Part shown: piece by piece, positions 23,530 through 64,000 of the stretch | How positions within the stretch are numbered: position 1 is the first letter of the stretch | Layout of the letters: each line of letters starts with the position of its first letter | Assembly (NCBI GenBank): GCA_007922195.1 | Contig: ML681996.1 | Coordinates: 24,322,958 to 24,386,957, forward strand | DNA from: Podocnemis expansa | Taxonomy: Eukaryota; Chordata; Testudines; Podocnemididae | Direction: 5' to 3' | DNA: 64,000 nucleotides | Program-made: the position numbers and the translations under genes | The notes under the pieces: generated by a model | Told to the model about the DNA's origin: nothing | Databases searched by the model: none | What the model saw: the letters and a program-made list of their open reading frames with translations, nothing else

Positions 23530-25130
23530 CTGTATATTTCAGACAGACATTTATTGTTGTAAGCAAGCATTTTGATATCTTAAATATACTTTTTAAATTT
23601 AAGAAATTCTTCAGCTGACAACTAAAGCCACAGAACCTTATAAAGACGGTGCTTCAATCTTATTTTAAACCCCACAGTTCAGAAAGTTTTACATTTAAGG
23701 CTCGGACATTTTAGTAAATCAAGTGAACTTCTAACAGGCTATAAAACGTTTATCAACCCAAAATTATATAAAAACAGTAGACAAGGATTTTGTGAGATTA
23801 ATAGTATTGCTTGGATTTATAAAATGCAGCAATGTCTGAAATACTTTAAAACTGTAAATTTCTTAAAAGTAACAATATTTGTAACAAAGGGTTCCCCCCA
23901 CCCCCAACCTTCAAGGACATCACTGAAGTAAAAATCAGTTACCATTTTACATAAGCCACAGATGTGGATGATGAATCTATATTTTAAACTGTGTACCTTC
24001 AACATTAAAAACAAAAAAACTAAATGGCAGACCAACATGGAATTGCCAGGGGACCGGTGACAGCGTTGTCTGTACTCTGTACATTGCAGTCTATTTTCTG
24101 CTTTCACTGGTCATCAATAAATAATGAAGTATTTAAATCAAACGGTTTCAAGTGAAGTGAAGTGGCTCAATAATGAACATGCCAGCGTTGTTTCTATCAA
24201 TCAATAATGGTGGGGAACTACTTTGGCATCAATTAACATGCTCCAATTCACTTGTCATATTTTTATATACATAGTGCTAGCAATCAATCCTTCAATTCTA
24301 AACAGAACTATATAATATTTTTTTGTCATTATGGAACTATAGAAGAATCTCAATGCTACCCATGGAGTATTATATTACTGACAATTTTTCATAAATTATT
24401 TAAATGTACAAGTGATCTTTAAAATGCTAAAGACCAAATTTCCCCTGGCTATATATGAACATAACTCCCAATGAAGCCCAATAAAGTGTGTACAGATGAG
24501 GGCAAACATTTGCTCTCATTCTGATTAAACTAAGATGCGGTTTTTTTTGGTCCCCAACTCAAAAACCTTTGGAGTATTTTTCAAGTCTCAAAAATTATAA
24601 TTAATGCACTTTTTCAACACATGACCATTTTATTTTAATATTTTCCAATGCACTAGCTATGAAAAGCCATGGAATAACTTATGACATCCATAAACAGTAA
24701 CACTGAATAGCATTTTTACAATCAATGGAAGAGATAACATGCTGTACTTCATTTCTAAAGCACATATGAAAAGGGTCAGTTTATAATAGTATGTTCTCAC
24801 ATTTATATCCAACAATAAGCATTTTCCTATGTTGTATTCAAAAGTAGTCTTTCAGCATATGTAAACTAAGTTTTCCCTTTAGTATGAATTCAGCCTATAA
24901 AAATACAGTATAGACAAATTCTTATTCCCTGAAGGATTCACAATTTTGACACAAAAATTGTAAACTTTTGATTACATTCAAAATACAATTCTCAAATCTT
25001 TAAATTTTCAAGTTAAGTTTTGAGGTTTTGGCAGTCAGAGCCCTCAGCATACAGCAGAATTACATTATTACAGAGGCTTTTGTGTAAGGTAGTTTATTAA
25101 ATTACTGACATTTACTTTCCTCTTATGTTG
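23530..25130 (-). other. Probable PI4K2B 3' UTR
   Basis: A 1.6-kb AT-rich tract with no recognisable transposon, following the stop. It ends near an AATAAA on the minus strand at 23550-23555. Another AATAAA (25093-25098) is only about 35 nt past the stop and would give a much shorter UTR. The length fits my memory of the human transcript; the end point is inferred. Confidence 0.5.
23550..23555 (-). terminator. Candidate PI4K2B poly(A) signal
   Basis: AATAAA on the minus strand about 1.58 kb after the stop codon. Choice among several hexamers is inference. Confidence 0.4.
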
Positions 25131-56510
<31,380 letters not shown>

Positions 56511-56608
56511 CAGAGCCCGCCCGCCCGCGCATGCGCCCCGCCCCGCGCCGGCTCCCTCCGCCGGCCCCGGCCCCGCTTTAACCGCGAGCCCGGCGCTGCC
56601 GCCCCCCC

Positions 56609-56957
56609 AGGGACCCAAACCTGGGAAGGACCAAGAGGAGGAGAGGTGGAGAAAAGGCGGTATTAAGGTAACACTCGCCTGGGTTTAGGGGGCCCTGGAA
56701 CGCTTCCCCTAAACGTAAGGCGTTGCAGGGCATTGCAGCATCCTTAACCCCTCTCAGTAAAAAGCGGGTATTTTAATGCCTGCCACATAATCTAATCAAA
56801 TCAAATCAAATCATAGGGCTGGAAGGGACCTCATGAGATCATCGAGTCCAACCCCCTGGGAATTGAACCCAGGACCTTCTGCATGTTAAGCAGAGGTGTA
56901 GAGGACGTGAAGGTAAAAAGGACATGTCCTCCTTTTGCCTGACAGCTGGTAACCCTA
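56609..56957 (+). mobile_element. AGGGTTACCAGA element, copy 2, split by a SINE
   Basis: Degraded left end at about 56609, GGCCCTGGAACGCTTCCCCT, AGTAAAAAGCGGGTATTTTA, then the SINE at 56789-56900, then GAGGACGTGAAGG and GCTGGTAACCCT. Its left end is about 100 bp upstream of the PI4K2B start codon. Confidence 0.7.
56789..56900 (-). mobile_element. tRNA-derived SINE with CR1-like tail, copy 2
   Basis: Minus strand: CTGCTTAACATGCAG anticodon arm, GGTTCAATTCC B-box, GGACTCGATGATCTCATGAG, GTCCCTTCCAGCCC and a (GATTT)n tail. Inserted in the preceding element. Confidence 0.85.
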
Positions 56958-57053
56958 CCCTTCAGTCTCTTGCCAGGGACAGGGAATTTGGGGGCTAAGG
57001 CAGCAACAGCTCCAGCCATGTACATTAACCCCCAGCACCCCAACGGGTCCAGG

Positions 57054-57191
57054 CACTGTTCCCTCTAATTACTCGTAGGCTGTGTGCACAAAAACATTTC
57101 TTTGGGAGCACCAATATTAACATTATTGAATTTTTTTGTGTGCACAGGTTTCATGACCTGTGTGCAAGCACACAGCTTAGAGGGAACGGTG
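57054..57191. mobile_element. hAT-type MITE (CACTGTTCCCT family)
   Basis: CACTGTTCCCTCTAA and TTAGAGGGAACGGTG ends, perfect 8-bp duplication GGTCCAGG (57046-57053 and 57192-57199). 138 bp. Confidence 0.88.
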
Positions 57192-57257
57192 GGTCCAGGT
57201 AGGCTGGAGGCCATCTACAGTGCGGGGCTGGAGCTTGCTACAGCATTGACCTCTTGC

Positions 57258-57475
57258 TGCAAAATTCAAAGGGGGAGCCCTGTTAGTCCAGTTCAGTAAA
57301 AACAAACAAACAAGGAGTCCTGTGGGACATAAAGACTAACAAATATATTTATTGATGAGCTTCCCCAAGAGAAAATCAAAGCGTCTGACAAAGTGGAAGT
57401 TTCTCCCACGAAAATTCATGCAATAAATATATTTGTTAGTCTTTAAGTGCCCCGAGACTTCTGGTTTGTTTTGCT
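57258..57475. mobile_element. PLE-like terminal repeat, fold-back copy
   Basis: Antisense arm with GGAGTCCTGTGGGACATAAA and a diverged GATGAGCTTCC, then sense arm CTGACAAAGTGG...CTCCCACGAAAATTCATGC. First box CTGACAA is mutated. Confidence 0.65.
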
Positions 57476-57479
57476 GCAA

Positions 57480-60239
57480 AATGACACCCTTGAACACGTT
57501 TTATATTTAAGAAGCTTGTAGCTCTCGTGGTGGGGAAGAAAATGTTGAATGCATAACTTGAGTGTGGTGACTTCTCTGAGACACTAGGAAGTGCAAACTT
57601 CATTTTCACACGTGAAATCTGAGATCCAAATAAGGATCTACTACAAACATTTATCTAGTTAATTACTCTCCATTCTAACAGAAACATGCCACTATTTTTG
57701 CTTTATTCCTGAATCTCAAACTGTTCTCCCCCCTTCGGTGCACTGTCAACAATTCAATTCAATTCATTACTCAGATAAAATGAAGGCTATATGTGAGGGG
57801 AAATTAGTCATTTTATAGAACTGAAGTGAGCTTTCAAAGTTCTGTTTGAAAAACCTAACAAAACTTGCTTTTTTCAGTAATTAATAAAATATCCAGTCAA
57901 ATGCCTGACAGTCTTAGATAAAACAAAAGTCAAACTTCTTCCATGGATTTTGGAGCCACCTAGTGTATCATTTGCTCATCTAGCTATTAATATTTGTAAT
58001 ATCATAGAATCTGCTCACATTTGCATATTTTTAATTTTTCCCATGACCCCATTTTTCTAAATGCCCCATAAATAATTGCATGGAAACAAAAGATACTGGG
58101 CCTGATTTTACAGTTTTGCATATTATATAGTCATTAATCCCTCTGCAAAGTGGGTGTAAAAAGTTACCAAACCAGAATGGCAGAGTAAATAATCAGGCCC
58201 AGTGCTTCACTACATAGGCAAGTTAGCTACAGCATTTCGTGACTGTTTCAGTTACTGCCCTGTAGCATCAGTGAGACAAAACCACCTCTAGGAGACTACT
58301 AATGAGTTTGGGATTTCTTACGTCCAGTAACAGAAATAAACTAAATCATTTTTCCTTTCCTACCCCTTGTATGAAACATTAAGTCAGTTTGAATCCTCTG
58401 TTTATGTAATGCAAGTTCTGTGACTTGCTCATACATTCCTACTCAACCATATTCCAAGATAGCTCATGGTACAGGCCTCACATGGTTAGTCTATAAAATG
58501 CCTATAAATATTAAATAAAAATAGTACAAACTTAACCATTATTTACAATGTATTAATATTGAATTCAAATGATTAGCTCATGTTTCTGGATTAACAACTA
58601 TAGTATATTTTTAAATGCTGAAAAATCTGGATTATTTCAATAACATCACCTTTTTCATCAATTAGAACAGGTATGTAATCTTTTGGAGTACCTCATGATC
58701 TAGGTATTAATAATGTGTCTTCTACATTTCTGAGTCCTAGAAGAGAGTAAACACAAAAGCAGGGTAGACATAAAGCCCAATGGTAGCTTGTGCACATTCA
58801 GTGTTTTTAGCTTTAGGTGGGCGCCCTCTTGTGCCACTTTCAAATAAAGAACAAAATAAATAGATGTCTCTTATTATATGAAAGGAAGATTAGTTCAGTT
58901 CATAATCACATTTCAGCTATCACTATACTTTTATCTAAGAGAAAAATGATTCAGAATGTTATTCAAGCTGTTTGAGCATAGAAGAGCCCAACTATTAACA
59001 ACTAACTATGCGCCAATGGTTATTCAAAGACATTTATCACTATTTCACCAACAAGCCTCACAAATTGTTAATCAGGCTGATTAAAGCTAGGATTCACTAG
59101 TATCAGGACAGAATTTTCCAGAGGGAACCCCTGTTAGTCTGTGTATAGCAAAAGTAGCGAGACTCTTGTTACATCTTATAGACTACCAGACTTCTTCGAG
59201 CATACGATTTCGTGGGCTACAACCCACTTCCATCAGATACATCAGCACTCTTCCTATTTTTACTAGAATCAGGAAGGTACCCATGTTTCCTATGTTATTT
59301 ATTTGTTATTTAACCTAAACATAAAACTATTAAGTGGAAGAACCAGATAAGACTTCAAAAATATTTTTAAGGAGCTAGTTATATTTGCTCAAACTAGACA
59401 CAAGAATTATAATTTTAGACAGAAGTGCCACTGGCCCAAGAAAAGACCCAGGGCTTGGCACAATGAGACTCAGGGGTCAAGCCATGGAAGCATGCTGCTG
59501 CTGCAGGCAGCCCAGTGGTGGGCCTGGGGCTTAGGCACTGGGACTCAGGGCTTGAGGCCCGTAAGCCCAGCGCCAGCAACATCCCTGATTTTAGGGACCA
59601 ATCCTAAAAGCTTACTTTTAAAAAATCTCTGTTACTCTGGTTTGGGAGTATTATTTGCATGAAAGAAATAAAGAGAAAATTCTAAATTAGAAAATATTTT
59701 GTGAGGATACTACTCTCCATAGAAAGAACACATTGCTCCTAAAATTACAAATTTCCAGTTCCTTTCTCTTCTTTTAGTCCTTCCAACCTCAGCCTGACAG
59801 AACGAAAGTCTCCATAAATTGTACAGGCACTCCCTCTGCTAATAAAACTTAGGTAGGAAACAAACAGCTGTAGATGAATTCCACATGTCAATACTCAAAA
59901 AAAAAAAACAGCAAAAAACTGGCAAGTAATCCACATTCTGAAATATTTTCCATAATGAAATTCAAATAATTAACGATAAAAAAAGATTATCTTCTTGAAA
60001 GTAAATTAAGTTGAAAAGGAGCTAATTCTGATTAACAAATTGTTCACTTTTACTCCACTAACCAGCTACAGAAACAATACTTACCACCCAAACAGAACTG
60101 GGCTGAATAAAAGTTGCTCTAGAAGTTTTAACTTAATTTCTGCTTGCTTCTGTGTATTTATCCTTAACCTAAACATTTCAATGCATTGTTTCTCTCCCCT
60201 TTTAGATTTAAATTTACTTTGCAGTTAAGATGTACTATT
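57480..60239. other. PI4K2B-SEPSECS intergenic stretch
   Basis: AT-rich. Holds one old PLE-like copy (59110-59255) and a GC-rich patch at 59440-59590. No gene recognised. Confidence 0.55.
59110..59255. mobile_element. PLE-like terminal repeat, older subfamily
   Basis: CTGTTAGTCTGTGTATAGCA, TTATAGACTACCAGA, CATACGATTTCGTGGGCTAC, AACCCACTTCCATCAGAT. On the minus strand stem II is GTGGG/CCCAC with a GTTGTAG-type centre and GAAA is present; the first box reads CTGATGGA. Confidence 0.65.
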
Positions 60240-60760
60240 AAGCAGGGGTTAAAGTATAATAGGTTGAGCCCTGGAACCCTCCGACACGGGTGGGGTCCCC
60301 AATACCCGTCCCCAGAAACCACCTCCTGCCCCAATATCCACCCCCCAGACACAGACATACAGAGAGCCACCCCCAGACACAGACAGACACACATGCAAGT
60401 GCACGCACACACACTGCCACAGACACACACAAAACCCTGAACAGTTACCCCCCACCTCCCAAACCCTGTACCTCTGCTGTTTGCAGGCTGCCTGACTGCC
60501 TGGTACATGCTCCGCCCTGCAGGGGGAGACACACACTCCCAGCCTGCAGCAGCCCTCTGCTGGCTGGGCTTAAGGGTGGTACAGGGTTTAAGGGGGAGCC
60601 ACAGCAAGGCTGCATTCTGGCTGCTTGTGCTATTTTTAGCAGGGCCCCAGAACACAGCGTTCCCATACCTTCTTCTAGTTTTAGGAGCCCTGCCAGACTA
60701 AAAATAGGGGGGCCGGGAACGAACCTGAACGTGGTTCCACCTTCCTTAACCCCTGCTATC
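60240..60760. mobile_element. MITE with AGCAGGGGTTAA ends and CA-rich interior
   Basis: AGCAGGGGTTAAAG at the left and CTTAACCCCTGCT at the right. Interior includes a CA-rich simple stretch (60345-60435) and TATTTTTAGCAGGGCCCC. No coding capacity. Confidence 0.6.
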
Positions 60761-61374
60761 AAGTCAGGAATCATTCTGGAATGTAAAAATACAGTGTCTT
60801 AAGTAGCACGATTTTTTCATAAGGCTGCCAGAGAAGCTTATTAGAAAACAAAAAGAAAATCTTAAATACTTATTGGATATTAAATTTATTGCATCACTTA
60901 TTTAATAAAACAGTAAAATAAATAAATGAATAAAATACTTTAAAATTGATGCACAATGCATAAAAAGTATTGTTCAGTCTATTTCATTGGTGAAATCAAA
61001 GTGTAAAATGTATTTTGTTGCTGTCCGGTGTTTCATAATAAAATTTTTTCAAGCAACACACAGAAGCATGCATAATGCCATTTTCTGTTGACAAACGATG
61101 GCTCCAATCCTACAAATATTTACACACTTGCCTCATTTTAAATAGCCAAGCAATACCATTAAGTTTAACCCACAAGTAAAGATGCTGGATCAAAGTCCTT
61201 GTACATGCCTTACTTTTTAAGTATTTTAGGGTGGTTCATAGGATAGCAGAAGTGCTACGTCTAACTAAAGAATATTTATCTTATTCTCCAAAGCCTTTCT
61301 GTCTCAAGGACTTTGGAAACACAGTAGAAAGGTGCAAGCAGTGAACATGGGGAAACAGAAACAATAGCAGAAGT
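60761..61374. other. Intergenic, no feature recognised
   Basis: AT-rich DNA between two transposons; nothing identified. Confidence 0.5.
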
Positions 61375-61625
61375 GTTTCAAAGGGGTAGCGTGTTAGTCT
61401 AGTTCAGTGAAACAAACAAGGAGTCTGGTAGCACTTTTAAAGACTAACAAATTTATTTATTGCATGAGCTTTCATGGGAGAAAAATCCCACTCTCTCAGA
61501 TGCTCAGAGATCCATTCCCCACCTCTAAGCATCTGACCAAGTGGTATTTTCACCCATGGAAACTCATGTGATAAATAAATTTGTTAGCCTTTAAAAGTGC
61601 TGCAGAACTCCTTCTTTGTTTTGAC
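61375..61625. mobile_element. PLE-like terminal repeat, fold-back copy
   Basis: Antisense arm TTCAAAGGGGTAGCG...GCATGAGCTTTCATGGG, sense arm GCATCTGACCAAGTGG...CACCCATGGAAACTC to GCAGAACTCCTTC. Both boxes mutated (CTGACCA, GGAA). Confidence 0.7.
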
Positions 61626-62424
61626 CAGAAGGAGGCACTTGGATAACCGTGTCCATGCAAAAGGTTGTAAGTAATCCCACTAACCACAATGGGTGGTCCC
61701 AGGTTTAAAGCTGGACTGCTACGGAAGTGTGTGCAGCTTGGATTATTTGCTCGCCCTGCAGGATAAGTTACAGTAGCATGCCCGCTACTTTTCCTCCCCC
61801 ATTTAGAAAAATAACAGGCATATTCCAAGCCAACAAAACTCAGGGCCAACACCTAGGGCCACTTGGGAGAGGCCCACAGGAGCAACTTGCCCCAGGCCCC
61901 CACCAAGGAGGGGTCCCCTGCCCTGACAGGATGCACATTTTTCACTGTTGCTGATTCCCATTCTAAATGGCTGCAGCCTGGTAACAGAGGACTTGCAGGT
62001 AGAGGCATCACTAGCACCTGGCACACGAGGCACGTGCCCCGAGTTCCGGTGCCAGTGCACCGAACTGCTGGGGTGCCCCCTGGTTCTCCCACCCCCACAC
62101 CCGGCGCTGTTCAGGCCACAGTGGCACCTGCCTCTCCTGGTGGGGGATCTCGGCTGGGCCGCACAAGACAATCACTGTCTTGCCCAGCCCCAGCTGAGGA
62201 TTGGGGGCTGGGCTGGCAGCAGCAGGAACCTGGCTCCCGAACTTCAGATTGGGCACACCGAGGCTCCTGCTTGCAAGGAACAAATATAAATGTCCTGGGG
62301 GCAGGGGCAGGGGCAGTGGCAGCTGGGCTGGCTGCCATCCGAGCTCCCCTGCAATCTGCTACAGTACCTAAAGGTCCGAGTTTTATGCATGGAACAGGAA
62401 CATCACATCAAATCTGGCCAGGCT
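61626..62424. other. Intergenic, moderately GC-rich
   Basis: Contains proline/glycine-rich open frames on both strands but no recognised protein; composition rises toward the SEPSECS island. Confidence 0.45.
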
Positions 62425-62678
62425 AGGGCTACCAGATACCAAAGCCTGGAAAGGAGGACATTGGAGGACACATGGAGAAAATGCAATATTTGTTTATTTT
62501 TAGAGGGATCTGGAATGCTTTCCCCTAAAAATAAGGTATTCCGTGGCGTTTCAGCATACTTCAACCCTTATAAGTAAAAAGCCTGACAAAATCATCTATT
62601 TTAAAATGCCTGCCAGATGGAGGACATGAAGGTAAGGAGGAAGACACGGCCTCCGGTTGCCTGACATCTCGTAACCCT
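62425..62678 (+). mobile_element. AGGGTTACCAGA element, copy 3
   Basis: AGGGCTACCAGATACC to CTCGTAACCCT, with GGAATGCTTTCCCCTAAAAA and TAAAATGCCTGCCAGATGGA. Most complete with copy 1. Confidence 0.75.
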
Positions 62679-62689
62679 ACCCCAGGCCC

Positions 62690-63400
62690 CCTAAGCCCTC
62701 TGGGGGGCGCTGCCGACACCCCTCTGAGCCGCACGGGGCCGCTAGGGCAGGGCCGGGCCCGCTGCTATCAGCCTGAGGAGTCCTGCGGGTCCCCGGCCAG
62801 CGCTCGGCTGGGCTCAGCAGCCCCGGGGCTGAGGGGAGCAGGGCAGGGCAGGGCCCAGCTCACCTGCGCACGGCGACACCCGGCTCCCGTCGACTCCGCG
62901 CTCCGGCCCCTGACGAGCTCGCGCGGAGCCGGACCGAGCCGCAACAGCCGCCACCGGATACTGGCGTCGAACGCTCCGGCGCACGCGACGGCACCACGTT
63001 GCCCGCGCGCATGCGCCCGCGCTGCGGCAGCCGGCTCCCGGCCTGCGTCGCGCGTGTGACGTCACGACGAAGCGCAGCTGCGCGGCGTGCCGCGTCATCG
63101 CGGCGGAGTCCGGCGGGTCCATCTGAGCGTCGTGTTCCCCGCCCCCTTCTTCCGACATGAACGTGGAGAATTTCGACGCCAGCGAGCGGCTGGTGAACGC
63201 GGCCTACGTGCGACAAGGGGCGCAGGGCCGGCGCGCGCACGAGTTGCGCCTGCGGGCGTTGCTGGAGCAGGTAACGGCCGTTCCCAGCGGTCCGGGGCGT
63301 TCTAAGGTGGCTGCCTGAGCGCGCGCCGCGCCGCGCCCCGCCTCAGCAGCGCCTGCATGGGAGCAGCCCTGAGGCGCCAGCTGCGGGCAGAGAGGATGCT
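62690..63400 (+). promoter_or_regulatory. SEPSECS CpG-island promoter (NRF1, CRE and ETS words)
   Basis: CpG-dense region around exon 1. Seen: GCGCATGCGC at 63007-63016 (NRF1 type), a perfect CRE TGACGTCA at 63057-63064, and CTTCCG (ETS type) at 63149-63154 just before the ATG. No TATA box. Factor binding is inferred from consensus only. Confidence 0.75.
63157..63270 (+). CDS. SEPSECS: SEPSECS coding exon 1 (gene continues beyond window)
   Basis: 38 codons, [20 protein letters not shown] to LRALLEQ, followed by donor CAG|GTAACG, ending in phase 0. Matches the N-terminus of human O-phosphoseryl-tRNA(Sec) selenium transferase as I recall it (ERLV, AYVRQG and RR-HE shared). The enzyme converts phosphoseryl-tRNA(Sec) to selenocysteinyl-tRNA(Sec) with selenophosphate, using PLP. 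The PLP domain is encoded by later exons outside the window. Start chosen because it is the conserved first Met. Divergent from PI4K2B, 6.6 kb apart. Confidence 0.93.
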
Positions 63401-64000
63401 TAGTGCACCTGGGGGGGCAGGAGAGCACGTGTGCCCTTTGCTGGCCCGTGGCCTGGTTACCTTTTGCCTGCCCCATAGTGACCAGGAGCCCTGCCGTGGG
63501 CATGTGCTAGGCGCTGTACAACAGCATGAGAGTCCTGTGCAAAGAGCTTCCCAGACAAGGGTCACTCCAGAGCTGAGAGGTGAAGAAACTGGAGAAACAG
63601 TGAGACAACGGCATGGGTTGCCAGGTGTCAGGCAAAAGCAGGACATGTTCTCGTTTTTATCTTTGTGTTCTCTGGCAGGCATTTTAAAAATGCATGATTT
63701 GGTCTGGGTTTTTACTTACAGGGATTAACATATGCTGGAATGCCCTGGAACAACTTATTTTTAGGGGGATGCATTTCAGGGCCCCCTAAAGCAGAAGAAT
63801 GTGTAACACCCACGTAACCAGATTGAGTCTGCCTCGCAGGCAGCTCTGACCCGAGAAAGGGTGTGCACGGGAACACAGCAAGGAGAGCCCCTTTGCCCCA
63901 GGGGCACCTGTTCCAAACCCCCAGAGTGACCACACGCACACACTGGGATAGCGCAGGGATTAGGGGAATGGGGAAGGTTTATTTACAGAGGTGTAGAGGG
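63271..64000. other. Start of SEPSECS intron 1
   Basis: Open-ended at the window edge. Contains a MIR-like scrap (63490-63550, GCTAGGCGCTGTACAACA) and copy 4 of the AGGGTTACCAGA element. Confidence 0.6.
63614..63790 (-). mobile_element. AGGGTTACCAGA element, copy 4, truncated
   Basis: Reverse orientation: GGGTTGCCAGGTGTC, TGGCAGGCATTTTAAAAATG, AACTTATTTTTAGGGGGAT. The far end is missing. Confidence 0.65.

Noticed and set aside
62814..63158. A protein gene on the minus strand opposite SEPSECS exon 1
   Set aside because: The frame is arginine-rich CpG-island sequence without recognisable family; only its splice donor is worth noting.

Overview
The window is vertebrate nuclear DNA, most likely from a turtle. 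Three vertebrate genes are recognisable from exon-by-exon protein matches, with GT/AG splice sites and reading phases that join. The interspersed DNA is of the archosaur/turtle kind: CR1 LINE fragments, a tRNA-derived SINE with a CR1-like tail, many hAT elements with 8-bp target duplications, and a repeat resembling Penelope-like element (PLE) ends. I name a turtle (perhaps a softshell) from the repeat flavour only; no search was possible.

Layout, left to right. Bases 1-60 are GC-rich, perhaps the edge of a neighbouring CpG island. Bases 84-815 are a higher-order tandem repeat. Bases 818-2440 are a CR1 LINE split by a hAT element. ZCCHC4 (28S rRNA m6A methyltransferase) lies on the minus strand, 13 coding exons from 19349 down to 3825, predicted 499 aa. 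PI4K2B (phosphatidylinositol 4-kinase type 2-beta) follows on the minus strand, 10 coding exons from 56510 down to 25131, predicted 471 aa, with a likely 3' UTR to about 23.5 kb. SEPSECS begins on the plus strand at 63157; only coding exon 1 (38 codons) and the start of intron 1 are inside. The order SEPSECS (divergent)-PI4K2B-ZCCHC4 agrees with my recollection of human 4p15.2, where ANAPC4 comes next. The three genes are neighbours, not a pathway: lipid kinase, rRNA modification and selenocysteine-tRNA synthesis. All three start in CpG-rich promoters that contain an NRF1-type GCGCAYGCGC word.

The most interesting non-genic signal is the PLE-like terminal repeat. Read in one orientation, each copy carries a minimal hammerhead-ribozyme layout: CUGANGA, a hairpin of about 6 bp, GAAA, then a short strand that pairs with bases before CUGANGA. 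Two copies keep the conserved core, with a compensating base-pair change in stem II. Many copies are fold-back structures, one carries a GIY-YIG endonuclease remnant followed by a tandem dimer of the ribozyme-bearing tail, and the satellite at 84-815 is built from the same word. A second notable structure is two hAT elements in tandem sharing one 8-bp target site (45384-47794).

No prokaryotic features, CRISPR arrays, rRNA or functional tRNA genes were seen. Remaining intron and intergenic DNA is AT-rich without recognisable genes.
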